DNA of 40,456 nt from Pseudomonas sp. Fl4BN1 (GTDB lineage Bacteria > Pseudomonadota > Gammaproteobacteria > Pseudomonadales > Pseudomonadaceae). The notes beneath the pieces were generated by a model. It saw only the letters and a list, made by a program, of their open reading frames with translations, was not told the origin of the DNA and searched no databases. Made by a program: the position numbers and the translations under genes. The stretch spans positions 1 through 40,456 of the forward strand of contig NZ_JAAARM010000047.1 of assembly GCF_009908285.1 (NCBI RefSeq), in the 5' to 3' direction. Positions 25,161 to 33,735 of this stretch are shown here, one piece after another; within the stretch, counting starts at the first letter, position 1; each line of letters begins with the position of its first letter.

Positions 25161-26882
25161 TCATTCGTCTTCCAGGCCCTTGCGCCGGTAAGGGAAGACG
25201 TCGATCACCTTGCCGGCACGAATGGCCTCTTGCAGGCTCTTCCAATAGTCGGCGTTGTACAGCTCGCCGTGGAGCTGGTCGAACAGCCTGCGCTGCCCGG
25301 CGTCGGCAAACAGGAACGGGGGAAACTCCTCGGGGAATACGTCGTGGGGGCCAATGGAGTACCAGGGCTCGGAGGCCATTTCGTCTTCCGGGGTGCGCGG
25401 CGCCGGGATGTGACGGAAGTTGGCTTCGGTGAGAAAGCAAATCTCGTCGTAGTCGTAGAACACCACCCGCCCATGCCGGGTGACGCCAAAGTTCTTCAGC
25501 AGCATGTCACCGGGAAAGATGTTGGCCGCCGCCAGTTGCTTGATCGCCAGGCCGTAATCCTCCAGCGCCTCGCGCACCTGGGCCTCGTTGGCGTGCTCCA
25601 GATAAAGATTGAGCGGGGTCATCCGTCGCTCGGTCCAGCAGTGGCGGATCAGCACCGTTTCACCCTCCACCGACACGGTCGACGCCGCCACCTCCAGCAG
25701 CTCCTCAAGGCAGGCCGGTTCGAATTTGCTCAGGGGGAAACGGAAGTCGGCGAACTCTTGGGTGTCGGCCATGCGCCCGACCCGGTCGACGCTTTTCACC
25801 AGCCGGTACTTTTCGATCACCGTGGCTCGGTCGACGTTCTTGGACGGCGAGAACCGGTCCTTGATGATCTTGAACACAGTGTTGAAGCCCGGCAGGGTGA
25901 ACACGCTCATGACCATGCCACGGACCCCGGGGGCCATGATGAAACGGTCATCGGTGCTGGCCAGGTGATTGATCAGGGCCCGGTAGAATTCCGACTTGCC
26001 GTGCTTGTAGAAACCAATGGAGGTGTACAGCTCGGCGATGTGCTTGCCCGGCAGGATGCGCTTGAGAAAGCCGATGAACTCCGCCGGCACCGGCACGTCC
26101 ACCATGAAGTACGAGCGGGTGAAGGAGAAGATGATCGAAACATCCGCCTCGTCGGTGATCAGCGCATCGATCTGGATGCCCCGGCCCTCACGGTGCAGCA
26201 GCGGGATCACCAGCGGCCATTGTTCTTCATGGGTAAAGATGCGCCCCACCAGGTAGGCGCCCTTGTTGCGATAGAGCACCGAGGAAAACAGTTCCAGGGT
26301 CAGTTCCGGGTCCTTGCACACCCAGTCCGGCAGGCTTTCCCGCAGCTGCGCCTCCAGGCGTCGCAGGTCTCCCGGCAGGTCGGCGTAGTCCTCGCTGAAG
26401 CGGTAGTCGGCGAACACCTGCGCCAGCACCCCGGAAAGATCGCCCTGGGGTTTGTAAGTGCGGGTCTGCGCAGCCCGGGCACGACGCAGGCTGGGCCGGG
26501 TGGTGTGGATGAACATGCAGCCGTCGCTGATCAGGTCATGGCTGAACAGCCCACAGAAGATCGAGTTGTACCAGGTCTCGGAGAGTTCATCGTCGAAGCG
26601 CAGGTCGATCAGGCTGATGTAGGCACTTTTCACCAACGGCCACTGGCTCACGTCCATCAGCGAGTCTTCACTGAAGGCCTGATGCAGACGGGCAACGGTT
26701 TCCCCGACCTTTTCCTCATACAGGTTGATCCGCGCCGCCGAGGCCGTCTGCGCCTCTTGCCACTGCGCGCCCTCGAAACGTCGCCGGGCGCCGTCGGTGA
26801 TCTGGCGAAAGTGTTCGCGGTAGTCGTCGAAGCCCTCAAGGATCATTCGAGCGATATCGGCGGCGGGCCATGACTGCGACAT
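25161..26882 (-). CDS. aceK: Isocitrate dehydrogenase kinase/phosphatase
   Basis: A 573-aa bifunctional enzyme that phosphorylates isocitrate dehydrogenase to divert isocitrate into the glyoxylate shunt, and removes the phosphate when carbon is plentiful. The N-terminal regulatory domain is followed by the kinase-like domain, with APGVRGMVMSVFTLPGF near residue 318 (ATP-loop), FPGDMLLKNFGVTRHGRVVFYDYDEI near 458 (catalytic Asp and Asn, then DYD) and the AceK-specific end. The ATG at 26882 has AGAGG eight bases upstream. In enteric bacteria aceK follows aceBA; here it stands alone, as usual in Pseudomonas. Confidence 0.95.
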   Translation of the reverse strand: MSQSWPAADIARMILEGFDDYREHFRQITDGARRRFEGAQWQEAQTASAARINLYEEKVGETVARLHQAFSEDSLMDVSQWPLVKSAYISLIDLRFDDELSETWYNSIFCGLFSHDLISDGCMFIHTTRPSLRRARAAQTRTYKPQGDLSGVLAQVFADYRFSEDYADLPGDLRRLEAQLRESLPDWVCKDPELTLELFSSVLYRNKGAYLVGRIFTHEEQWPLVIPLLHREGRGIQIDALITDEADVSIIFSFTRSYFMVDVPVPAEFIGFLKRILPGKHIAELYTSIGFYKHGKSEFYRALINHLASTDDRFIMAPGVRGMVMSVFTLPGFNTVFKIIKDRFSPSKNVDRATVIEKYRLVKSVDRVGRMADTQEFADFRFPLSKFEPACLEELLEVAASTVSVEGETVLIRHCWTERRMTPLNLYLEHANEAQVREALEDYGLAIKQLAAANIFPGDMLLKNFGVTRHGRVVFYDYDEICFLTEANFRHIPAPRTPEDEMASEPWYSIGPHDVFPEEFPPFLFADAGQRRLFDQLHGELYNADYWKSLQEAIRAGKVIDVFPYRRKGLEDE

Positions 26883-27203
26883 AAGGAGACCTCTGCGGGA
26901 ATTTGCGATGCCAGAGCTTAGCCAGTGAAACGGCTTCAGGAGAAGCGTATTTTTGTGATCAGGCGCAAGCCGAAAAATGACCCGGCAGTCGCCCCGCCGG
27001 CCATCCTGTCGAGCCCAGGCCGCCTGATCCGTCTACGCGCCTGCGCCACAACCCTGCCGCCCGGCCCCCACCGGCAGTTCACTGGCCGGACAATTGAACG
27101 CAACAACCGGGGTGCAGGCTTCTTTACCTTATGCGGCAATAGCATTTGCCACATTCACCCGTGCTGGGCAAGATTCGCGCCCTTCCCCCCTGAGGATCCT
27201 TCC
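26883..27203. other. Intergenic region between aceK and the EamA gene
   Basis: These 321 bases lie between divergent starts. I see no gene; an open frame from a TTG at 26925 simply runs into the EamA gene and is not supported. GGCAA / TTGCC (27135-27150) is a short inverted repeat. A GAGGA ribosome binding site for the EamA gene lies at 27192-27196. Confidence 0.55.
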
Positions 27204-28097
27204 GTGAGACTTGTCGATCTCCTGCGCCTGCTGTCATTGGCCGCCATCTGGGGCGCGAGCTTTCTGTTCATGCGCATCATTGCCCCGGTGCTGGGTACAG
27301 TGCCCACGGCATTTTTCCGGGTGTCGATTGCCGCCACCGGGCTGCTGGTGATGCTGGTATTGATGCGCGTGAGCTGGAACTTTCATGGCAAGTTCAAGAC
27401 CGTACTGCTACTGGGGGTGATCAACTCAGGCATTCCGGCCACCATGTACTCGGTGGCGGCCCAAGTGCTGCCTGCCGGCTACTCGGCAATCTTCAACGCC
27501 ACCACGCCATTGATGGGGGTATTGATTGGCGGGCTGTTCTTCCATGAACGCCTGAGCCCGAGCAAGATCGCCGGAGTCTGCCTGGGGCTGTTCGGCGTCG
27601 GCATCCTCACTCGCGCGGGCCCCGTGGCCTTTGATCATGATCTGCTGCTGGGCGCCCTGTCCTGCCTGATGGCCACCACCTGCTACGGCTTTGCCGGGTT
27701 CCTCGCCCGGCGCTGGCTGGATCAGGCCGGCGGCCTGGACAGTCGCCTGTCCGCCCTGGGCAGCATGCTGGGGGCAACCTTGTTGCTGTTGCCCTTGTTC
27801 GCCTACAACGCCATCAGCCAGCCACCGGCCAGTTGGGGGGGCTGGAGCGTGTGGTTGTCGTTGCTGGGATTGGGCCTGGGCTGCACAGCGTTTGCCTATG
27901 TGCTGTATTTCCGTCTGCTCAGCGCCATCGGGCCGGTGCGTTCGATGACCGTGACCTTCATGATTCCGCCATTCGGCGTGCTGTGGGGGGCCTTGTTGCT
28001 GGATGAACCGCTGTCCATGGCGCACCTGTATGGCGGTGCGCTGATTGCCGTCGCCCTGTGGCTGGTGCTGCGGCCAACGGCGAAAACGGCGGCCTGA
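27204..28097 (+). CDS. EamA-family (DMT superfamily) transporter
   Basis: A 297-aa inner-membrane carrier with ten helices in two EamA repeats. RLLSLAAIWGASFLFMRIIAPVLG is a typical first helix with the WG[AS]SF motif, and GPVRSMTVTFMIPPFGVLWGALLLDEPLS is the matching late motif. The GTG at 27204 has GAGGA eight bases upstream; the longer frame from 26925 has no such signal. Amino-acid or metabolite export is likely, but the substrate is unknown. It stands alone and diverges from aceK. Confidence 0.88.
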   Translation: MRLVDLLRLLSLAAIWGASFLFMRIIAPVLGTVPTAFFRVSIAATGLLVMLVLMRVSWNFHGKFKTVLLLGVINSGIPATMYSVAAQVLPAGYSAIFNATTPLMGVLIGGLFFHERLSPSKIAGVCLGLFGVGILTRAGPVAFDHDLLLGALSCLMATTCYGFAGFLARRWLDQAGGLDSRLSALGSMLGATLLLLPLFAYNAISQPPASWGGWSVWLSLLGLGLGCTAFAYVLYFRLLSAIGPVRSMTVTFMIPPFGVLWGALLLDEPLSMAHLYGGALIAVALWLVLRPTAKTAA

Positions 28098-28198
28098 TCA
28101 TCCGGCGGCGTTGAACTCAGTCGCCAGCGATGCAGCCCTGCATGAACTCCGCGCCCAAGGAGCATGCGCTGACTCGAGGCTACATGCAGGCAACGGAC

Positions 28199-28576
28199 TC
28201 AGGGAACGCTCAGGGTGATCAGGTAGGTACCAGAGGTCACAGTCTTCCCGGCCTGGTCGACAAACGCATAGTGCTGGTCGTAATAGCGACCCTGGGGACC
28301 GCTGTCGGCCAGGAGTTTGACCTTGACGGCGGAACGATCCAGCCCGCTGACACTGGCCACCGGGCCGACGCGTTTCACATCGATCGTTCCCCCGCGAGAG
28401 CCCTGAGGACACTTGCGCAAATTCAAGCCGGTGCTGGCGGCGCTAGAGTCGCAGTTGCCTTCTACAATGCTGCCGCTAAAACGGATGATGCCGTGTCCCA
28501 CGGGAGTAGCGGCAAAGCAGTTGCTCGATATTCCCAAGAGCAACCCGAAAGCTGTTGAAGCGAACACTACGTTCAT
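28199..28576 (-). CDS. Exported fimbrillin-like protein (type 1 pilin fold), orphan
   Basis: A 125-aa precursor with a signal peptide (MNVVFASTAFGLLLGISSNCFAA). The mature start GHGIIRFSGSIVEGNCD and the end YLITLSVP look like a chaperone-usher fimbrial subunit: G.I.F.G.I...C is the usual first strand, and a second cysteine (LRKCPQGS) follows about 35 residues later. The subunit is shorter than usual (150-180 aa). AAAGGAGAG lies seven bases upstream of the ATG. No chaperone or usher gene is near, so it may be an orphan or partner of a system elsewhere. Assignment rests on motif resemblance only. Confidence 0.65.
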   Translation of the reverse strand: MNVVFASTAFGLLLGISSNCFAATPVGHGIIRFSGSIVEGNCDSSAASTGLNLRKCPQGSRGGTIDVKRVGPVASVSGLDRSAVKVKLLADSGPQGRYYDQHYAFVDQAGKTVTSGTYLITLSVP

Positions 28577-28625
28577 CCTGACTCTCCTTTGTATAAGGAC
28601 TATGTCGTCAGTCTAGGTACCGGCT

Positions 28626-28811
28626 TTAATTTTTAAGAATTACCTGATGGACCATTTCGGAATACCCACAGAAAAGTCCAATCGGCTGGTTATCAAAAAC
28701 ACCTTGAGGGCTCACTTCAGTCGCTCTTTTGTGCTCAAGCTCAAGGGCATGAAAGCGCCATTCATTCAGCGGCCGGGTCTCTTTTCGACGATGATGCCAT
28801 ATGGCCACCAT
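28626..28811 (-). CDS. Small ORF, 61 aa, doubtful
   Basis: The ORF reads MVAIWHHRRKETRPLNEWRFHALELEHKR and so on, without signal peptide or recognisable domain. Codon use is plausible but G+C is lower than nearby genes, and there is no clear Shine-Dalgarno at 28812-28826. It fills much of the 344-base gap between the fimbrillin-like gene and the next EamA gene. It could be a gene fragment. The AT-rich sequence at 28577-28650 likely holds the promoter of the fimbrillin-like gene; nothing else is seen in the gap. Confidence 0.3.
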   Translation of the reverse strand: MVAIWHHRRKETRPLNEWRFHALELEHKRATEVSPQGVFDNQPIGLFCGYSEMVHQVILKN

Positions 28812-28920
28812 TGGTACTCATAGTCGACCATTCGCACCTTCAATGCAATCAATAACCGACCAGGCATTGCACCTGGTCGGTGTTGCCAGCAGCGACCTGG
28901 AGGGCCGCCGCTCTAGCCGA

Positions 28921-29784
28921 TCAAGCGCTCTTACGGAACACGAACACCAGCCCGACAATGATCAGGCCCATGCCGATCAGGCTCAGCAGCGCCAGCCGAT
29001 TACCGAAAAAGGCGTAGTCCATCAGCGCCGTCACCGCCGGCACCAGGTAGAACAGGCTGGTGACATTCACCAGATTGCCCTGGGCAATCAGCCGGTACAG
29101 CAACAACGTGGCCAGCACCGATACCACCAGCCCCATCCACAGCACCGGAATCACCAAGCCGGCACTGTGCTCGAAATGAAACGGCTGGAACGGGACGAAC
29201 AGCGCACACAGCACCAGCCCCGCCAGGTATTGCACCGGCAGGGTGCCCAGTGGATTGTCGGTGATGCGCTTCTGCATGATCGAGCCGGCGGTCATGCTCA
29301 CCAGCGCCAACAGGCCGCAGAGCATGCCGGAGATGGAGATTCCCGCCAGGCCGATACCCTGGTAGACCACCATGATCAGCCCGGCAAGCCCCAGGCTCAG
29401 GCCGAACACACGGCTCCAGGAACGCTGGCGCTCCATCAGTACCACCGTGAGGATCGGTTGCACGCCCATGATGGTGGCCATGACGCCAGGGGTGACTTTC
29501 AGGCCCAGGGCCAGGAGGTAGAAGATCTGATAGGCCCCCAGCAGCACCAATCCCGTGGCCACGGCAAAACCCATGGCCCGGCGGCCCTTGGGCAGCCTGA
29601 GCTTGAGCAAGGGCATCAGCAGCACCAGCCCGATCAGGGCGATGACAAAGCGCAACAGCAAAAAGGCAAAGGGCGAAGCGTGGGCCAGACCCCATTTGGA
29701 GAAGATCGCGCCGCTGCTCCAGAGCAGAACGAACAGGCTCGTGGAAGCCGCCGCCAGCGCGGATTTTTTGGAAATGAGCAACAT
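28921..29784 (-). CDS. EamA-family (DMT superfamily) transporter
   Basis: A 287-aa inner-membrane carrier with ten helices. The first repeat begins LAAASTSLFVLLWSSGAIFSKWGL and the second near ISISGMLCGLLALVSMTAGSIMQKR. The ATG at 29784 follows AGGTGG by six to seven bases; a GTG three codons upstream (29793) overlaps that ribosome binding site, so I do not use it. It is the third EamA gene in the window but differs from the other two, so these are not recent duplicates. A perfect 16-bp palindrome lies about 30 bases upstream. Confidence 0.87.
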   Translation of the reverse strand: MLLISKKSALAAASTSLFVLLWSSGAIFSKWGLAHASPFAFLLLRFVIALIGLVLLMPLLKLRLPKGRRAMGFAVATGLVLLGAYQIFYLLALGLKVTPGVMATIMGVQPILTVVLMERQRSWSRVFGLSLGLAGLIMVVYQGIGLAGISISGMLCGLLALVSMTAGSIMQKRITDNPLGTLPVQYLAGLVLCALFVPFQPFHFEHSAGLVIPVLWMGLVVSVLATLLLYRLIAQGNLVNVTSLFYLVPAVTALMDYAFFGNRLALLSLIGMGLIIVGLVFVFRKSA

Positions 29785-29815
29785 GAAGACCACCTGTAGT
29801 CAGGCAACAAGCCAA

Positions 29816-29831
29816 TTCAGCCAAGGCTGAA
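29816..29831 (-). promoter_or_regulatory. Perfect 16-bp palindrome upstream of an EamA gene
   Basis: TTCAGCC-AA-GGCTGAA on the + strand is perfect apart from the two central bases and lies 32-47 bases before the EamA start at 29784. A two-base centre makes an RNA hairpin unlikely, so a repressor site is the better reading. No regulator gene lies adjacent. Confidence 0.4.
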
Positions 29832-29881
29832 GTTCAGTAGTGTTTTTTCAGGCGGGCACAGGCAACAGCAACGGTTGCTGA

Positions 29882-30046
29882 TCAGCCCGAGAAGCCAACG
29901 CCTGGCGGTGATACGACTGCGTACACCGGCGTGCTACTGAGAGGTGGGGGGTACTGACCGATCTGCGCAGGCTGCTGATTCCCGCACGGCACGACGCCAG
30001 CGTTGAACGCTGAAACCATTGCCGCGTTGAGAGGGGAACCTGTCAT
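29882..30046 (-). CDS. Small ORF, 54 aa, doubtful
   Basis: From the ATG at 30046 the frame reads MTGSPLNAAMVSAFNAGVV and ends in a Pro/Val-rich tail; it continues back to a TTG at 30133 just after the lpxO stop. No good Shine-Dalgarno, signal peptide or known domain is visible. It lies in the 352-base gap between lpxO and the EamA gene. Apart from the palindrome, I see nothing else in that gap. Confidence 0.22.
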   Translation of the reverse strand: MTGSPLNAAMVSAFNAGVVPCGNQQPAQIGQYPPPLSSTPVYAVVSPPGVGFSG

Positions 30047-30136
30047 GTGCTGATCTTTACCGAGGAGAGAAAAACGCTGATTCAGGGCAATCACCGAGCG
30101 CCGAATATAACCAGCGCCCGATACCCACTGCAAGAT

Positions 30137-31075
30137 TTATCCGAACAGCCACTTCCACAAAACCACCAGCACCACCACCGCCAGGACCGGGCGCAGGATG
30201 CGGTACAACTTGGGATTGCGGCGCTTCCACTGCTTGACCACGCCACTGAAGCTGTCGCTGAAGCGCTTGCTCCAGGCGTAGGCCTGGTTGATCCCGCCGA
30301 CGCGCTCGTCATCCAGGTTCTGCGGCGCCGTGGCGCGGCCCAGTTGGGCGCTGACCCAGCGGTTGATGCGGGTCATCAGGCGACTGCTCAGCGGTCGCTC
30401 GATATCGCAGAAAAGGATTACCCGGGTGGTCTCGGTTTCGTTCTTCACCCAGTGCACGTAGGTTTCATCGAACATCACGTCTTCACCGTCGCGCCAGGCG
30501 TATTCCTCGCCGTCGACAAAGATCCGGCAGTTGTCGGAATTGGGGGTCGACAGGCCCAGGTGATAACGCAGGGAGCCGGCAAAGGGATCGCGGTGCGGGT
30601 TCAGGTGGCTGCCACCGGGCAGCAAGGCAAACATCGCGCCCTTGACGTTGGGAATCGCGCTGACCAGCTCGACGGTCTTCGGGCACAGGGCCTCGGCCGA
30701 CGGCAGCGGCTTGTCGTACCACTTGAGGTAAAAGCGCTTCCAGCCCTTCTTGAAGAACGAACCAAAACCGGCGTCGTTGTTCTTCTCGGCCGCGCGGATG
30801 TACCCCTCGTCGAACAGGTGCATGGCCTCATCGCGGATCACTTCCCAGTTGTCCCGCAGCACGTCCAGTTCAGGAAACTTGCTGCGGTCCAGGTAAGGCT
30901 TGGAGGGCACCCCGGAAAACAGATACATCAACGCGTTATAGGGAGCGAACAGCGCCGAATGGTTGACGAACTGGCGCAGTACCGGCAGACGCGCCTTACC
31001 GCGCAGATGCACGTACAGGATGCTGCCGACGAACAGCGACAACACCGCGAACTTGGCGGCAAAGGAAAAGCTCAT
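30137..31075 (-). CDS. lpxO: Lipid A 2-hydroxylase-type Fe(II)/2-oxoglutarate dioxygenase (LpxO-like)
   Basis: A 312-aa aspartyl/asparaginyl beta-hydroxylase family protein with membrane segments at both ends (residues 6-22 and about 293-309). The iron ligands are visible as HRD (His161, Asp163) and His208 in YVHWVKN; Arg218 in TTRVILFCD should bind 2-oxoglutarate. LpxO hydroxylates the secondary acyl chain of lipid A at the inner membrane, altering resistance to cationic peptides. The two-ended membrane anchoring and length (about 300 aa) match LpxO. Pseudomonas often has two such genes, so which copy this is remains open. AAGGAG lies upstream of the ATG at about eight bases. Confidence 0.85.
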   Translation of the reverse strand: MSFSFAAKFAVLSLFVGSILYVHLRGKARLPVLRQFVNHSALFAPYNALMYLFSGVPSKPYLDRSKFPELDVLRDNWEVIRDEAMHLFDEGYIRAAEKNNDAGFGSFFKKGWKRFYLKWYDKPLPSAEALCPKTVELVSAIPNVKGAMFALLPGGSHLNPHRDPFAGSLRYHLGLSTPNSDNCRIFVDGEEYAWRDGEDVMFDETYVHWVKNETETTRVILFCDIERPLSSRLMTRINRWVSAQLGRATAPQNLDDERVGGINQAYAWSKRFSDSFSGVVKQWKRRNPKLYRILRPVLAVVVLVVLWKWLFG

Positions 31076-31253
31076 GCAACAACTCCTTGGAAATAGGCAC
31101 CTGTGGGGGAGTGCTCACCCGACCTGGCAGCCGGCAATGATAAACACTCCTGGGCCCTGGAAAAACCCGCACAACCCAACATTCAGCATTAACGGCCGTG
31201 CAATAAAGGCGTTAAGTAGCATAAGCCGCAGAAAGATCGACTGATGTGGATCA

Positions 31254-31287
31254 GCCATTCGCCGCCAAGCCGGCTAAGGCGAATGGC
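31254..31287. repeat. Inverted repeat after cysK, with a degenerate REP core
   Basis: GCCATTCGCC (31254-31263) pairs with GGCGAATGGC (31278-31287), ten bases past the cysK stop codon. The internal sequence TTCGCCGCCAAGCCGGCT differs by one base from the REP core found elsewhere in the window, so it looks like a decayed REP. No T run follows leftward, so termination is uncertain. Confidence 0.55.
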
Positions 31288-31297
31288 CATCTTTTCC

Positions 31298-32272
31298 TTA
31301 CTGCTGGTTTTCCTGCTCGGTGAACAGATCGCTGAACAACATGCTCGACAGGTAGCGCTCACCGGAGTCCGGCAGGATCACCACGATGGTCTTGCCCTGC
31401 ATCTCCGGGGTTTCCGCCAAGCGCACTGCCACCGCCATTGCCGCGCCACAGGAAATCCCGCAGAGGATGCCCTCTTCCTGCATCAACCGCAGGGCCATGG
31501 CCTTGGACTCCTCATCGGTCACCAACTCAACCCGGTCGACCATTTCCAGGTCCAGGTTGTTGGGCACGAAACCCGCGCCGATGCCCTGGATTTTGTGGGG
31601 GCTGGGCTTGATTTCTTCGCCGGCGAGCTTCTGGGTGATCACCGGTGAAGTGCTGGGCTCCACCGCCACCGACAGGATCGGCTTGCCCTGGGTCTTCTTG
31701 ATGTAGCGCGACACGCCGCTGATAGTGCCGCCGGTGCCAACCCCAGCCACCAGCACGTCCACCGCGCCGTCGGTATCGTTCCAGATTTCCGGGCCAGTGG
31801 TCTTTTCATGGATCGCCGGGTTGGCCGGGTTATCGAACTGCTGCGGCATGAAGTACTGGGCAGGGTCGCTGGCGAGAATCTCCGCGGCCTTTTCAATCGC
31901 GCCCTTCATGCCCTTGGCCGGCTCGGTCAGCACCAGCTCGGCACCGAGGGCCTTGAGCACCTTGCGCCGCTCGATGCTCATGGACGCCGGCATGGTCAGC
32001 ATCAGCTTGTAGCCACGGGCCGCAGCGACGAACGCCAGGCCAATCCCGGTGTTGCCCGAGGTGGGCTCGACAATGGTCATGCCCGGCTTGAGCCGACCCG
32101 TGCTTTCAGCGTCCCAGATCATGCTCGCGCCGATCCGGCATTTCACCGAATAGCCCGGGTTGCGACCTTCGATCTTGGCCAGGATGGTCACCCCGCGCGG
32201 GGCGATGCGGTTGATCTGCACCAACGGTGTGTTTCCGATGGAATGGGCATTGTCAGCAAAAATCCGGCTCAT
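31298..32272 (-). CDS. cysK: Cysteine synthase A (O-acetylserine sulfhydrylase)
   Basis: A 324-aa PLP enzyme that makes cysteine from O-acetylserine and sulfide in the cytoplasm. Lys44 in YSVKCR is the PLP lysine; TSGNTG at 71-76 binds the substrate; GTGGTISG near 178 holds the phosphate of PLP. The length equals E. coli CysK (323 aa). I chose the ATG at 32272, which has AAGGA seven bases upstream; the frame runs on to 32755 only because it crosses the DUF748 remnant in antisense. No other cys gene is near. Confidence 0.95.
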   Translation of the reverse strand: MSRIFADNAHSIGNTPLVQINRIAPRGVTILAKIEGRNPGYSVKCRIGASMIWDAESTGRLKPGMTIVEPTSGNTGIGLAFVAAARGYKLMLTMPASMSIERRKVLKALGAELVLTEPAKGMKGAIEKAAEILASDPAQYFMPQQFDNPANPAIHEKTTGPEIWNDTDGAVDVLVAGVGTGGTISGVSRYIKKTQGKPILSVAVEPSTSPVITQKLAGEEIKPSPHKIQGIGAGFVPNNLDLEMVDRVELVTDEESKAMALRLMQEEGILCGISCGAAMAVAVRLAETPEMQGKTIVVILPDSGERYLSSMLFSDLFTEQENQQ

Positions 32273-32371
32273 GGCTGGGTCCTTATGCAGCAGTGAAGAA
32301 GTCCTCAAGGGTATGCCTGGCGCCCATGAGCGTCCAGTCGCACCGAACCCCGCTGACGACACGCAGTCAGT

Positions 32372-32735
32372 GCCTATGGCAAGTTCGACTTCCATGCCGG
32401 CCACCGCGATGTGGTGATCGAGGCCCGGGCCGAAAAGGGCCAGTTGCACGGCTACATCAAGCCGCTGCTGGGGGATGTGCAAGTCTTCAACGGGCAGCAG
32501 GACGTGGAGAACCGCAACCAGAGCATTTTCCGCTCGGTGTGGGAGCCCCGGGTGGGGGCCGGCGAACCCTGCTGAAGAACCCGGCAAGAACCAGTTCGCT
32601 ACCCGGGTCGAACTCAATGGCAACCTGCACCAGCAAGATACCAGCGCGTTCTCCACGCTTTTGCAGATTTTGCGCAATGGATTCATCCAGGCCTTCAATG
32701 CCGGATATGAGCAACCCAAGCCTTCGACTGACTGA
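32372..32735 (+). pseudogene. C-terminal remnant of a DUF748/AsmA-like protein, frameshifted
   Basis: Rightward, one frame reads AYGKFDFHAGHRDVVIEARAE and continues to SIFRSVWE (near 32545); the next conserved piece, KNQFATRVELNGNLHQQD, appears in another frame from about 32583 and ends at the TGA at 32733-32735. These two blocks are the usual end of a DUF748-domain protein. The short conserved piece between them (LLKN) is in the third frame, so at least two single-base changes are needed. The N-terminal and central parts, expected to be several hundred residues, are absent: upstream is the cysK leader. Nothing translates cleanly, so I treat it as a decaying fragment left by a deletion. Confidence 0.7.
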
Positions 32736-32877
32736 GTCACCCCGTGACGCCTCATTCAGAGACTGAATGGGGCGTCTGCGTTCACAGTCGACCGGGCGCC
32801 GCGTTATAGTCGGCCATCGCGTTTATTCATTCGACCTGCCCCGGGCAGCTCGCCGTCACCGTTTCGAGGAATTGCAG

Positions 32878-33723
32878 ATGAAGTTCGAAGGCACCAGCGC
32901 ATACGTCGCCACTGATGACCTGAAGCTGGCAGTCAATGCCGCCATCACCCTGGAGCGGCCGCTGCTGGTCAAGGGCGAACCCGGCACCGGCAAGACCATG
33001 CTCGCCGAGCAACTGGCCGAGTCCTTCGGGGTCAAGCTGATCACCTGGCACATCAAGTCCACCACCAAGGCCCACCAGGGGCTCTACGAGTACGACGCGG
33101 TCAGCCGCCTACGGGACTCGCAGCTGGGCGTGGACAAGGTCCACGACATCCGCAACTACCTGAAGAAGGGCAAGCTGTGGGAGGCCTTCGAGTCCGAGGA
33201 GCGGGTGATCCTGCTGATCGACGAGATCGACAAGGCCGACATCGAGTTCCCCAACGACTTGCTGCAGGAACTCGACAAGATGGAGTTCTACGTCTACGAG
33301 ATCGACGAGACCATCAAGGCCAAGCAGCGGCCGATCATCATCATTACCTCCAACAACGAGAAAGAGCTGCCGGACGCCTTCCTGCGCCGCTGCTTCTTCC
33401 ACTACATCGCCTTCCCCGACCGCACCACCCTGCAGAAGATCGTCGACGTGCACTACCCGGACATCAAGAAGGACCTGGTCAGCGAAGCCCTCGACGTGTT
33501 CTTCGATGTGCGCAAGGTGCCGGGCCTGAAGAAGAAACCGTCCACCTCCGAGCTGGTGGACTGGCTCAAGCTGCTGATGGCCGACAACATCGGCGAAGCG
33601 GTGCTGCGCGAGCGCGATCCGACCAAGGCCATCCCGCCCCTGGCCGGTGCCCTGGTGAAGAACGAGCAGGACGTACAGCTGCTCGAACGCCTGGCATTCA
33701 TGAGCCGTCGCGGCAGTCGTTAA
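32878..33723 (+). CDS. MoxR-family AAA+ ATPase
   Basis: A 281-aa cytoplasmic AAA+ protein. Walker A GEPGTGKT is at residues 33-40, Walker B ILLIDEIDKAD at 111-121, sensor 1 ITSNNEKELPDAFLRRC near 158. MoxR proteins act as chaperones that fit metal cofactors or assemble complexes, normally with a VWA-domain partner, which is the next gene (12 bases downstream). I chose the ATG at 32878, with GAGGA seven bases upstream and the domain start there; codons back to 32767 are outside the family. The client of this pair cannot be told from the neighbours. Confidence 0.9.
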   Translation: MKFEGTSAYVATDDLKLAVNAAITLERPLLVKGEPGTGKTMLAEQLAESFGVKLITWHIKSTTKAHQGLYEYDAVSRLRDSQLGVDKVHDIRNYLKKGKLWEAFESEERVILLIDEIDKADIEFPNDLLQELDKMEFYVYEIDETIKAKQRPIIIITSNNEKELPDAFLRRCFFHYIAFPDRTTLQKIVDVHYPDIKKDLVSEALDVFFDVRKVPGLKKKPSTSELVDWLKLLMADNIGEAVLRERDPTKAIPPLAGALVKNEQDVQLLERLAFMSRRGSR

Positions 33724-33735
33724 GAGGCTGATGCC

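Noticed and set aside
27133..27151. Sigma-54 promoter (GGCAATAGCATTTGC)
   Set aside because: GG to GC spacing is 11 bases instead of the strict 10, so it is more likely a short inverted repeat.
26925..27203. N-terminal extension of the EamA carrier
   Set aside because: Starts at TTG without ribosome binding site; composition is not membrane-like, and the GTG at 27204 has a good GAGGA.
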